From: Pseudomonadota bacterium
Lineage (GTDB): Bacteria > Pseudomonadota > Gammaproteobacteria > Burkholderiales > Gallionellaceae
Assembly: GCA_021782995.1 (NCBI GenBank)
Contig: JAJXUI010000005.1
Coordinates: 25,804 to 89,803, forward strand
Reading direction: 5' to 3'
DNA: 64,000 nt
A program made the position numbers and the translations under genes. The notes beneath the pieces were generated by a model. The model searched no databases and was not told the DNA's origin. It worked only from the letters and a program-made list of their open reading frames with translations. Below, piece by piece: positions 1-8,356 of the stretch. Numbering within the stretch: the stretch's first letter is position 1; the number at the start of each line of letters is the position of its first letter.

Positions 1-420
1 GTCCATCCAGTAGGTCATCCATGCGGTAAACAGGGCAGCACCTGCTCCCCATTGCAGGGCAGTCGGCAGTCCGTGCTGCAGTAGCCAGGGCAGGGTAACC
101 CACACTGCACTGGCCGCTGCAAACATGCTGAGGATTGCACGCCAGATTGTCCAGTTCACCAGGTTGAGCGCAATGCCAGCGGCGCCGCTGGCAATGCCTA
201 TCCAGATAATTTTGCGTGTGCCGGTCAGCGGGGCATGGGCAAAGCCGTTCATCAGGAAAATGGTCAAGGCAAACCCTGCAATGATTGCCAAACCACTCAG
301 GCGCAGGCGTTGCAGCAACTCCGCTACCAGCAGTGCGACAAGAAACGGGATCAGGATGGCCTGAACGAATGGATGGACAGCTAAGGCATGCAAGACGGAC
401 TCCGGAAACGCATTGGACAA
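1..420 (-). CDS. Hydrophobic membrane protein, 3' part outside the window
   Basis: An open frame on the minus strand runs from a TTG at 420 to the left edge without a stop (140 codons). It translates to a very hydrophobic protein with several likely membrane helices separated by short loops. A stop codon lies just upstream of the TTG, and no in-frame ATG occurs near the start, so the TTG is the best start visible; no convincing Shine-Dalgarno precedes it. It is divergent from the permease at 462. The family is not recognised. The reading is supported by an uninterrupted frame and a plausible membrane composition only. Confidence 0.5.
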   Translation of the reverse strand, partial: MSNAFPESVLHALAVHPFVQAILIPFLVALLVAELLQRLRLSGLAIIAGFALTIFLMNGFAHAPLTGTRKIIWIGIASGAAGIALNLVNWTIWRAILSMFAAASAVWVTLPWLLQHGLPTALQWGAGAALFTAWMTYWMD

Positions 421-461
421 TAGTGTATTATCGCCGGAAATTCATTCCAGTTTGAACAATC

Positions 462-1367
462 ATGAGCAATATCGTCATGCTGGTCGTGTGCTTTGTCGCA
501 GGCATCCTGATGCACCGCGCAAAGCTCATGCCGGAAAGTGCGCCTGCCGTACTCAACGCCTTCATCATCCATATTTCGGTTCCTGCACTTGCCCTGCTGT
601 ATATCCATGACCTGAAAATCAGCGGCGATACCGTACTGGTAGTCCTGATGGCCTGGCTGTATTTTGCCATCGCGGCCGGGTTCTTCCTGCTGGTCGGGAA
701 ATACATGAAGTTTTCGCGTAGCACGGTTGGTGCCTTGCTGCTGACCGGTGGCCTGGGAAATACGGCCTTCTTCGGCCTGCCCATGATCGAGGCTTTCTTT
801 GGTCATGCAGGGATAGCCACCGGCATCCTGATCGACCAGACGGGTTCCTTCATGGTGCTGTCCACGCTGGGCATCGCTGTGGCCAGTTACTATTCCAGTG
901 GCCGGCCGGATACCGCCGCCATCGTGCGCAATATCCTGCGCTTTCCCCCGTTCATTGCGATGATGATTGCCTTTGTGCTGTTGCCTGTCGATTATCCGGA
1001 CTGGCTCAGCGCGGTCCTGAAGCGACTGGGTGACACCCTGGCGCCCCTGGCCTTGCTGTCTGTCGGCATGCAGTTGCGGCTCGGCCATTTATGGGGCAAT
1101 TGCTGCACACTGATATTCGGCCTGACTTTCAAATTGTTGCTGGCGCCGCTGGTTTTTTACCTGTTGTATGTGAAGATGCTGGGGGCGCATGGCCTGGCGA
1201 TCCAGGTCACGCTATTCGAGGCGGCAATGCCGCCGATGATTACCGGAGCCATCCTGGCCAAGGAGAAAAACCTGGACCCGGATCTGGCGACCTTGATGGT
1301 GGCAGTGGGCTTGCCGTTATCATTTCTGACATTGACAGGCTGGTGGTGGTTGCTGAAAAGCATTTGA
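462..1367 (+). CDS. AEC (auxin efflux carrier) family permease
   Basis: The 301-residue product is almost entirely hydrophobic, with about ten predicted membrane helices in two halves, as in bacterial AEC transporters (about 300-320 residues). The N-terminus (MSNIVMLVVCFVAGILMHR) and the pattern of a polar Pro/Asn-containing helix near residues 30-40 are typical of the family. Bacterial AEC proteins export or import small organic acids such as malonate or malate; the substrate here cannot be told. The gene stands alone, divergent from the partial membrane gene on its left and 78 bp before the tRNA gene. Confidence 0.8.
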   Translation: MSNIVMLVVCFVAGILMHRAKLMPESAPAVLNAFIIHISVPALALLYIHDLKISGDTVLVVLMAWLYFAIAAGFFLLVGKYMKFSRSTVGALLLTGGLGNTAFFGLPMIEAFFGHAGIATGILIDQTGSFMVLSTLGIAVASYYSSGRPDTAAIVRNILRFPPFIAMMIAFVLLPVDYPDWLSAVLKRLGDTLAPLALLSVGMQLRLGHLWGNCCTLIFGLTFKLLLAPLVFYLLYVKMLGAHGLAIQVTLFEAAMPPMITGAILAKEKNLDPDLATLMVAVGLPLSFLTLTGWWWLLKSI

Positions 1368-1445
1368 ATGATTTGATCTGGCGCGGCACAGTTTGCTAGA
1401 ATCGGCGCGTTTTTCGGATTGCCGCTCGGCATTCCGGTCTTTGAG

Positions 1446-1522
<77 letters not shown>

Positions 1523-1800
1523 GGTTCTTTGGCTTGGTGCAATCCTAACTGCATGTAAATACGAAAATTATTATCTTGTGTCATTCAGGCGCCAGTGCCA
1601 GTTCATCCTGTTTTATTCTGCTGCAGTCAACCGCAATTTCAGTAAATGCTTTTACGCGCCTGTAAAGTTGCTGGATTGCACTGCCACAAGCGTGTGACAG
1701 TGGTATTGCTGTTGCAAATATTCAACACTTTTTTTTAAAATTGGATATAGAATAAGCAAATTGCATGTGCAATTGATAAACCACAAGGGAGAACTTAAGC

Positions 1801-2085
1801 ATGAACAGAAACGAGCTGGCACAAGCTTTGGCTAAAGACACAGATACAAGCGTTGCGCAAGCAAATCGCACGATCGCATCTCTGATCGATATCATTTCCG
1901 GCACCCTGAAGAAAGGCGATACGCTGACACTGGTTGGCTTCGGCACTTTCTCCGTCAGAAAACGTGCCGCTCGTAAAGGCCGCAACCCGGCAACTGGCGA
2001 AGCCATCAAGATCAAGGCATCCAAAGTGCCATCGTTCAAGGCTGGCGCGACCCTGAAGGGCCTGGTAAACGGCACAAAGAAGTAA
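1801..2085 (+). CDS. HU family DNA-binding protein
   Basis: A 94-residue nucleoid protein that bends and compacts DNA non-specifically. It shows the HU/IHF signature: N-terminal helices starting MNRNELAQAL, the GFGTF turn, and the arginine-rich beta arm with GRNPATGE. The length equals the family norm (90-95). The absence of IHF-specific features favours HU (hupB-like). ATG is preceded by a good ribosome site (AAGGGAGAA). The upstream 270 bp after the tRNA are AT-rich just before the gene and must hold its promoter. A strong bidirectional terminator follows. Confidence 0.95.
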   Translation: MNRNELAQALAKDTDTSVAQANRTIASLIDIISGTLKKGDTLTLVGFGTFSVRKRAARKGRNPATGEAIKIKASKVPSFKAGATLKGLVNGTKK

Positions 2086-2108
2086 GTCGCAAGCAGCCGG
2101 TATACTTC

Positions 2109-2139
2109 AAAAAAGGGAGCGGATTACCGCTCCCTTTTT
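2109..2139 (+). terminator. Bidirectional rho-independent terminator after HU
   Basis: A 12-bp stem (AAAAGGGAGCGG / CCGCTCCCTTTT) with the loop ATTA, A-rich on the left and T-rich on the right. It sits between the convergent HU and EAL-HDOD genes and can serve both. Confidence 0.9.
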
Positions 2140-2220
2140 ATTTGCCCATTTGCTTGCAGTGGCCGCGTGTGAATACGGGTCATCCTGAAACCCGCATCCT
2201 GACGGGTATTCAGGTGTTTC

Positions 2221-3603
2221 TCACTGGCTGCTTTCCTCGGTAGCCGCAAACACCTGTTGTGACCAGTTCATTGCTTCCAGCATCAGCTCAGTGGCCTTGG
2301 CATCATCAATGCCGCATTGTGCAGACAGTGCGGCCATTTCTTCATCCTGGTTTTTCTCGGCAGCAATGGTGAGCTGAAGTGCGGTGCGGATGATGCCGTG
2401 TTCGCCATGCAGTGCGGCGGTTACCACTTCCGCAAGCGATACCTGCTTCAGCACGCTTTCCAGGGTTTGGCCGATCATCACATCCAGCAACGAGAAGAGG
2501 CCGGTAATGAACAGATGGTCTGGCGTATCGGGCACGCAGCCCTGGCCGGCCAGCATTTCCATGAAACGGGCGCGCACCAGCGCCTGCTCCTTCAGCACGT
2601 TCTCCTGGTAGCCGGGATTCCTGAAATCGAACAGCAGCAGGGACAGCCAGCGGTAGAAACGGTCGCGGCCAAGGATCATCAGTGCCTGGTGGATTTCGTT
2701 GACCTTGTTTTGCAGGCCGATGCCGGGTGAGTTGATATAGCGCAGCAGCTTGAAGGTCAGGATGGGATCCTTGCGCAGGCAATGGGTGATCGCGTCGAAT
2801 TCGGCACCATTGCGGATCAGGTTGAGTGCCTCGAAAACCGTGATGCGGTTGATTTCGCTCTTTGCCGGTTGCCAGTTCTCCCGGCTGGTGACAAAGGGCC
2901 CGGTAAAGAAATTGTATCCGGACTGGAAGCACAGGTTGAAATCGTCATAGCTTTGCAATTCGCTGGCGATCAGCATTTGTTTGGTATTGGCTGCATGCAT
3001 GTCGAAACTCATGCTTTTCAGCGTGATGCCATCAAATCTGGTGGTGTCCACCTCGATAAAATCTGCCTTTGGGATGAATTCGGCCAGTTCGGGGCGTGGG
3101 CGGTCCAGGCTCCAGCCGTGCTTGATGCCGATTTCCTCCAGGTAGTTCAGGTTGTGGCGGACCTCGGTCATGTCGGCTGCAGCAAGGTTGCCGGGATTGA
3201 TCATGACCACGGTGGTGGGGGTAACCAGCGGCTTCAGCAGCGGATTGCGCAGTGAGGTGGGTGACATGCGGATAAAGGAATGACGTCCACCCAGCAGCCT
3301 GGCAATGCCAATTGGTGCGAGGTTGCGCAGCATCGCTTCGTCATACACGCGCCGGATGAGGGCGCTGCTGTCCAGCATGCGTGCTTGCAGTTCGCGGCCA
3401 AGCGAAAACTCATAGGCGGCCACTTTCTGCTTGCGATCCAGGATGGCTTCGCGGCAAATGAACGAGGCATGCTGTTTGCTGTCTCCTGTCTTGGCGCCCA
3501 GTTGCGTCTTGAGCGGGGCGACATGATTCAGTTTGTCAAAGTCTTCCTGAGAGGAGGTTTTCTCCGGGGTAGCACCCATCAGTCGGCGGAAGGAATCAAG
3601 CAT
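2221..3603 (-). CDS. EAL-like/HDOD signalling protein (YuxH-type)
   Basis: The 460-residue protein has an N-terminal half (residues about 45-245) like a degenerate EAL domain: the motif normally reading E-x-L is AYEFSLGR, so c-di-GMP hydrolysis is unlikely. The C-terminal half (about 250-450) is an HDOD domain, with RITVFEALNLI leading into the helical core containing KDPILTFKLLRYINSPG. This architecture is that of the YuxH/CdgJ family, whose members act as non-catalytic signalling scaffolds, in some species affecting motility. The gene is monocistronic and convergent with HU. A second HDOD gene lies at 52964. Confidence 0.85.
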   Translation of the reverse strand: MLDSFRRLMGATPEKTSSQEDFDKLNHVAPLKTQLGAKTGDSKQHASFICREAILDRKQKVAAYEFSLGRELQARMLDSSALIRRVYDEAMLRNLAPIGIARLLGGRHSFIRMSPTSLRNPLLKPLVTPTTVVMINPGNLAAADMTEVRHNLNYLEEIGIKHGWSLDRPRPELAEFIPKADFIEVDTTRFDGITLKSMSFDMHAANTKQMLIASELQSYDDFNLCFQSGYNFFTGPFVTSRENWQPAKSEINRITVFEALNLIRNGAEFDAITHCLRKDPILTFKLLRYINSPGIGLQNKVNEIHQALMILGRDRFYRWLSLLLFDFRNPGYQENVLKEQALVRARFMEMLAGQGCVPDTPDHLFITGLFSLLDVMIGQTLESVLKQVSLAEVVTAALHGEHGIIRTALQLTIAAEKNQDEEMAALSAQCGIDDAKATELMLEAMNWSQQVFAATEESSQ

Positions 3604-3687
3604 GGGAAGCGATTATCAGGTATCGGAGAGTTATCGGAGCGGCAGGTATAATACCAGTTCATACATTGACTGTGGCGAGGCGGCGAG

Positions 3688-4524
3688 TTGGATCGTTTAA
3701 AGGTGGCATTACAATATCTTCTTCCAAAACAATTGTTAACGGTGCTTGCGGGCAAATTTGCCCGTGCCCGTTGCGGGCGCCTTACGACAGGCGTCATCAA
3801 ATGGTTTGTCGGGCGGTACAAGGTCAACATGGCAGAAGCAGCCAACCCGGATATGGCTGCCTATCCCAGCTTCAATGAATTTTTTACGCGGCCATTGCGA
3901 GCTGGTGTGAGGCCACTGGCAGATGCGGCATATGTTTGTCCTGTGGATGGCGCGATCAGCCAGTTTGGCAGGATTGAGCGGGACCAGATATTCCAGGCCA
4001 AGGGGCACAGTTATTCGACCACGGCTTTGGTGGGGGGGGATGCAGGGCTTGCGGCGCAGTTCGAGGATGGGGAATTCGCCACGCTCTATCTTAGCCCGCG
4101 CGATTATCACCGCATCCATATGCCATGTGATGGGCGGCTGAAGCGCATGATCTATGTGCCTGGCGAACTGTTCTCTGTCAATCCGCTGACAGCCCGCAAC
4201 GTGCCGGGCCTGTTTGCGCGCAATGAGCGTGTCGTGTGTGTTTTCGAGGGCGGGCAGGGGGATTTCATCCTGACACTGGTCGGGGCTACCATCGTCGGCA
4301 GCATGGCCACCGTCTGGCATGGCCTGGTCAACCCGCCGCGTACTCGCGACATTCGTGAATGGAAATATGACAACCAGAACATCTCGCTGAAAAAGGGTGA
4401 TGAAATGGGCCGCTTCCTGCTGGGTTCGACGGTAGTGATGCTGTTCAGGAAGGACGTGCTGAAGTTCAATGCACAATGGCAGGCAGGTGGTGCGGTCAGC
4501 ATGGGCCAAATGATGGGCAGCTAG
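3688..4524 (+). CDS. psd: Phosphatidylserine decarboxylase
   Basis: Makes phosphatidylethanolamine from phosphatidylserine at the inner membrane. The 278-residue product carries the conserved blocks of the prokaryotic type I enzyme: FNEFFTRPL, CPVDGAIS, YLSPRDYHRIHMP, PGELFSVNP and, near the C-terminus, FLLGSTVVMLF containing the LGST self-cleavage site that generates the pyruvoyl cofactor. The length matches the family. The start is a TTG at 3688 (MDRLKVALQYLLP); no nearer ATG keeps the conserved N-terminus. It is tail-to-tail with the next gene, the two stop regions overlapping by 4 bp. Confidence 0.95.
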   Translation: MDRLKVALQYLLPKQLLTVLAGKFARARCGRLTTGVIKWFVGRYKVNMAEAANPDMAAYPSFNEFFTRPLRAGVRPLADAAYVCPVDGAISQFGRIERDQIFQAKGHSYSTTALVGGDAGLAAQFEDGEFATLYLSPRDYHRIHMPCDGRLKRMIYVPGELFSVNPLTARNVPGLFARNERVVCVFEGGQGDFILTLVGATIVGSMATVWHGLVNPPRTRDIREWKYDNQNISLKKGDEMGRFLLGSTVVMLFRKDVLKFNAQWQAGGAVSMGQMMGS

Positions 4525-5225
4525 TCACCGCCACCACAGCCACCGCCGCATCCGCCGTCCCCGCTTCCGGCATCGCTGCTATCAGTCGCGTTGTCGCCGA
4601 AACCATCCGTGCCGCCGTCAAAACTGTTGTCTGCCATGTCAGATCCGCAGTAGATCGTACTGTTGCTGTCACTGCGCCTGATGCCATTGCAGTCCAGCAC
4701 ATAATGGAAACCATGCGGAATTGCCAGTTTTTCATCCAGCGCAAACAGCAGCGGCAAGCGCGTGGCTTTGCGCGGGTTGATGTTGTCCTCCAGGCAGCTA
4801 TACCACCAAACCCGGCGCACCCCGGCATTGCTTTTCCGGTTTGGGCCCAGTGCGGCAGCTGGCGTATGGTGCAGGAAGCGGCCAAAAGACTGTTCGCAAA
4901 ATGCTTCATAATCCCGGGTGTACAGAATGAATGCATGCCACAGGTCATCTACTGCTTGTGAGGGCATGGCGACATACTGAAAGCCGCTTTTCAGATAGGC
5001 GAGGAAAAACTGGCGCAGGCCCCGCGCCACCAGTTGGCGGTCCTTCAGGGAAAGTTGCGGGTGCAATTCGCCCAGTTTGGCCAGCAGTCCGGGCGGAAAC
5101 ATGTAGCTGCGGATAAATTCACCCCGTGATGCTTTGCGCCTGCGTAATAGCATGCGTACAACAGTGAAGGTGAAAAGGGCGCCGATGATGACGATCGGCA
5201 AGAGGCTCATGTAGCGTTCAAACAT
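4521..5225 (-). CDS. Glycine-rich domain protein (GRDP-like), membrane anchored
   Basis: The 234-residue protein begins with one membrane helix (residues about 8-25) and an RRRK stretch, then the GRDP/DUF1399-type core with VDDLWHAFILYTRDYEAF and a downstream FGRFLHHTP block. It ends in an acidic Ser/Gly/Asp linker and a Cys-Gly tail (GGCGGGCGGGD). Such His- and Cys-containing proteins occur in plants and scattered bacteria; their biochemical role is unknown. The tail could bind metal, but that is inference. It overlaps the psd stop by 4 bp on the opposite strand. Confidence 0.75.
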   Translation of the reverse strand: MFERYMSLLPIVIIGALFTFTVVRMLLRRRKASRGEFIRSYMFPPGLLAKLGELHPQLSLKDRQLVARGLRQFFLAYLKSGFQYVAMPSQAVDDLWHAFILYTRDYEAFCEQSFGRFLHHTPAAALGPNRKSNAGVRRVWWYSCLEDNINPRKATRLPLLFALDEKLAIPHGFHYVLDCNGIRRSDSNSTIYCGSDMADNSFDGGTDGFGDNATDSSDAGSGDGGCGGGCGGGD

Positions 5226-5339
5226 AGGCGAGTCATGGTATCCGGCAATGGAAAAGGCAGATTCGACAGGGCATGCCCGAGTCTGCTATCTTCTCCGTAT
5301 CCAATAACAGAATAACAATCGACAAGGAAGAGAGAGTAT

Positions 5340-5948
5340 ATGACAGTAAACCTTACCTGGGATGATCGCTATGCGGGCGGTGAATATTATTTTGGAACCC
5401 GCCCCAATGAATTTCTGGTGAGTCAGAAGCATTTGTTGCAGCGTGGCATGCATTGCCTGGCGGTGGCGGATGGTGAAGGCCGTAACGGGGTATGGCTGGT
5501 GGAACAGGGAATGAAAGTGCTGTCAGTGGACAGTTCTGCCGTGGCCGCCAGCAAGGCAGACACCCTGGCGACGCAAAAGGGTGTGAAACTGGATTTTGAG
5601 ATTGCAGACTTGCTGAACTGGAACTGGGGGGAAGCGCGTTTCGATGTGGTTGTCGGTATCTTCATCCAGTTCGCGACGCCTGACCAGCGCAAGGGATTAT
5701 TCGCAGGCATGAAGCAGTGCCTGAAACCGGGTGGTCTGTTGCTGTTGCAGGGGTATACCCCGCGCCAGCTGGAATACAAAACCGGAGGGCCGCCAGTTGC
5801 CGCAAACATGTATACCGAGGCCTTCCTGCGCGAGGCGTTTGCCGACATGGAAATCCTGCACCTGCGCGAGCATGACAGCGAAATCAATGAAGGTAACGGG
5901 CATAAGGGCATGTCTGCGCTGATCGACATCGTGGCACGGAAAAAATAG
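5340..5948 (+). CDS. Class I SAM-dependent methyltransferase (TehB-like)
   Basis: A 202-residue cytosolic methyltransferase. WDDRYAGGEYYFGTRPNEF at the N-terminus is typical of the TehB/thiopurine-methyltransferase-like group. Motif I reads LAVADGEGRNG, followed by the acidic ending of strand 2 (VLSVDSS) and the motif FDVVVGIFIQF. The substrate is not determinable; relatives methylate tellurite, selenite or thiols. The start ATG has a good ribosome site (AAGGAAGAGAG). Confidence 0.85.
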   Translation: MTVNLTWDDRYAGGEYYFGTRPNEFLVSQKHLLQRGMHCLAVADGEGRNGVWLVEQGMKVLSVDSSAVAASKADTLATQKGVKLDFEIADLLNWNWGEARFDVVVGIFIQFATPDQRKGLFAGMKQCLKPGGLLLLQGYTPRQLEYKTGGPPVAANMYTEAFLREAFADMEILHLREHDSEINEGNGHKGMSALIDIVARKK

Positions 5949-6035
5949 CCTGCGTTGCATGCCAGTGTTGGCGGATGTCTTGGGTGTGCTGTCTAACTAT
6001 ATGAATTAATTATGTAATTCACCATCGAGGATTGC

Positions 6036-7502
6036 ATGACTTATATTGTCGGCTATGGCATTGGTACCATCTTCGGATTTCTCTGTATCGCGCTGCTGTT
6101 GTACCTGCTCGTAAGCGACATCGTGCAGAAAAAGCATTCGGTGTTGCGCAACTATCCGCTGATAGGACGATTGCGATATCTCCTCGAACGCCAGGGCGAG
6201 TATATCCGCCAGTATTTCATCGCCGGCGAGCGTGACGAAATGCCGTTCAATCGCGCGACACGCAACTGGGTATACCGGACTGCCAAAGGCGTTGGCGGAG
6301 TGGTTGGCTTTGGCTCCACCAACGACTTGCGCGAACCCGGTTCCATCATATTCGTCAATGCGCCATTCCCGGTGCTGGATCGGGAGCGCAAGGAATCTCC
6401 CGTCATCAAGATCGGTGAAGGATATTGTGACCATCCATTTGCCGCGCGCTCCCTCGTCAATATCAGCGGCATGAGCTACGGTGCATTGTCCGCGCCGGCA
6501 GTGCGCGCGCTATCAAAAGGTGCAGCAGTTGCCGGCTGCTGGCTGGATACAGGCGAAGGCGGGTTGTCGCCACACCATCTCGCGGGAGACTGCGACATCA
6601 TCATGCAGGTCGGTACCGCACGTTACGGTATTCGCGAACAGGATGGTTCGTTTTCCAAAGCGCGAGCCGTGGAACTTGCCAGGCGGGTGAGCGCCTTTGA
6701 AATCAAGCTGTCGCAAGGTGCCAAGCCCGGCAAGGGCGGGGTGCTGCCGGGCGGCAAGGTGACCGAGGAGATTGCAAGGATCCGGGGCATTCCGGTCGGG
6801 CAGGACTCGCTAAGTCCGAACCGTCATGATGACATCGCCAATGTCGATCAGCTGCTTGACCGTGTCGCGATGTTGCGCGACCTGACCGGCCGTCCGGTCG
6901 GCGTGAAGACGGCGATAGGCGGCTGGGAGTTCAGTCATGCGCTGTGCGAGGCAGTATTGCGGCGTGGTCTGGAGTATGCGCCGGATTTTCTTGTTATCGA
7001 CGGGGGGGAAGGAGGCAGTGGCGCGGCACCCCAAGTGCTCGCCGACCATATGGGGCTGACCATCATGGAAGCCCTGCCGCGTGTGGTGGATGACCTGATG
7101 GAGGCGGGCCTGAAACAGCGCATCAAGGTGGTGGCCTCCGGCAAGCTGACTACACCGGCACGCGCAGCCTGGGCACTGTGTACCGGAGCGGATTTCATCA
7201 ACTCTGCGCGTGGCTTCATGTTTTCACTGGGATGCATCCAGGCCATGCGTTGCCACAGCAACACCTGCCCGACCGGGATTGCCACCCACAACAAGCGTTT
7301 GCAGCGCGGACTGGTGGTGGAAGAGAAATACCTGCGTGTCGCCAACTATGCAGCCGGCATGAACCACGAGCTGGAAATGATTGCGCATTCCTGTGGCCTG
7401 CATCATGCGCGCGAACTCAAGCGTGAACATGTTAGGCTGGTACAGTCTGCCGGCCACAGCATGGCGATGAACATACTGTATCCCTATCGGACCGAGCTTT
7501 AG
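6036..7502 (+). CDS. FMN-binding glutamate-synthase-like protein
   Basis: The 488-residue protein has one N-terminal membrane helix (residues about 5-28), then the glutamate-synthase central/FMN barrel fold: NISGMSYGALSAPAV, GEGGLSPHH, KLSQGAKPGKGGVLPG, VIDGGEGGSGAAP and the iron-sulfur-like SNTCPTGIATH region. Stand-alone proteins of this family (YerD-like) lack the glutaminase and NADPH modules, and their reaction is not established. The start has a GAGGA ribosome site. The nitrobindin-like gene follows 22 bp downstream, probably in one transcript. Confidence 0.88.
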   Translation: MTYIVGYGIGTIFGFLCIALLLYLLVSDIVQKKHSVLRNYPLIGRLRYLLERQGEYIRQYFIAGERDEMPFNRATRNWVYRTAKGVGGVVGFGSTNDLREPGSIIFVNAPFPVLDRERKESPVIKIGEGYCDHPFAARSLVNISGMSYGALSAPAVRALSKGAAVAGCWLDTGEGGLSPHHLAGDCDIIMQVGTARYGIREQDGSFSKARAVELARRVSAFEIKLSQGAKPGKGGVLPGGKVTEEIARIRGIPVGQDSLSPNRHDDIANVDQLLDRVAMLRDLTGRPVGVKTAIGGWEFSHALCEAVLRRGLEYAPDFLVIDGGEGGSGAAPQVLADHMGLTIMEALPRVVDDLMEAGLKQRIKVVASGKLTTPARAAWALCTGADFINSARGFMFSLGCIQAMRCHSNTCPTGIATHNKRLQRGLVVEEKYLRVANYAAGMNHELEMIAHSCGLHHARELKREHVRLVQSAGHSMAMNILYPYRTEL

Positions 7503-7524
7503 TTTTACATAAGGGAGGTATGCA

Positions 7525-8172
7525 ATGGAGACATATCCGCAAGATATCTATACAGAACCCACTGATGTCGATATCGATACGTTGAATAACCTCGGCCCGC
7601 TGCGGCCCATGGCCGGCGTGTGGCAAGGCCAGCGCGGGCTGGATGTCAAGCCCAAGGCGGAGGGCCCGAAGAAGCAGGCTTATGTCGAGCGCCTGGAGTT
7701 GCAGCCCATAGACCCGCAGACCAATGGCCCGCAGTTGTTATACGGGCTGCGCTACTCCATCCACATTACGAAACCGGAGCAGGTGAAAACCTATCATGAA
7801 CAGGTAGGTTACTGGTTGTGGGAACCTGCAACCAGCATGATTATCCATACCCTCACGATACCGCGTGGCATGGTAGTGATGGCATGCGGTAAAGCTGCAG
7901 CCGATGCAAAAACCTTCGAGCTGGTGGCGACACACGGTCACGAGCATTTCGGTATCCGTTCGGCGCCTTTCCTTGATTATGCATTCAAGACTGTCGAGTT
8001 CCGTATCAAGGTCAAGATCAATGATGATGGTAGCTGGACCTACGAAGAAGATACGATGCTGCAAATCAGGGGGCAGGAAGCGCTGTTTCATCATACCGAC
8101 CGGAACACCCTGCTCAGGATAGCCGATCCGTCACCCAATCCGCTGATGCGCGGCTTCATGCCAGTTGATTGA
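7525..8172 (+). CDS. Heme-binding beta-barrel (nitrobindin-like) protein
   Basis: A 215-residue product with the THAP4/nitrobindin-like signature near the N-terminus (LGPLRPMAGVWQGQRG), followed by alternating beta strands and a C-terminal HHTDRNTL. Nitrobindins bind ferric heme in a ten-stranded barrel and react with NO or peroxynitrite. It is longer than the usual 160-190 residues and departs from the canonical GxWxGxG, so heme binding needs proof. A near-perfect ribosome site (AGGGAGGT) precedes the ATG. It lies directly behind the FMN enzyme. Confidence 0.75.
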   Translation: METYPQDIYTEPTDVDIDTLNNLGPLRPMAGVWQGQRGLDVKPKAEGPKKQAYVERLELQPIDPQTNGPQLLYGLRYSIHITKPEQVKTYHEQVGYWLWEPATSMIIHTLTIPRGMVVMACGKAAADAKTFELVATHGHEHFGIRSAPFLDYAFKTVEFRIKVKINDDGSWTYEEDTMLQIRGQEALFHHTDRNTLLRIADPSPNPLMRGFMPVD

Positions 8173-8356
8173 GTAGATTGCGCAATTATCGGGAGGGAAA
8201 GGCATGCAAAATTGGAAAAGATGTCAAACCAGTCATGTGGCGGGCTTGCAGTCCGTCGATGCTGTGTGGCGAACTGTGCGCCTGTTGAATTTTTCCGGGT
8301 TTCAATGTGGGCTCAGGCTGGTCATGCAGCATTCCAATGAAAGATAACCTCTCGCA

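Noticed and set aside
381..1088. 235-codon open frame opposite the AEC permease
   Set aside because: It is antisense to a well-supported transporter gene, and its Gln/His/Arg-rich composition is that of a shadow frame.
1700..1800. Specific -35/-10 boxes for the HU gene
   Set aside because: Several AT-rich candidates exist but none combines good hexamers with 16-18 bp spacing.
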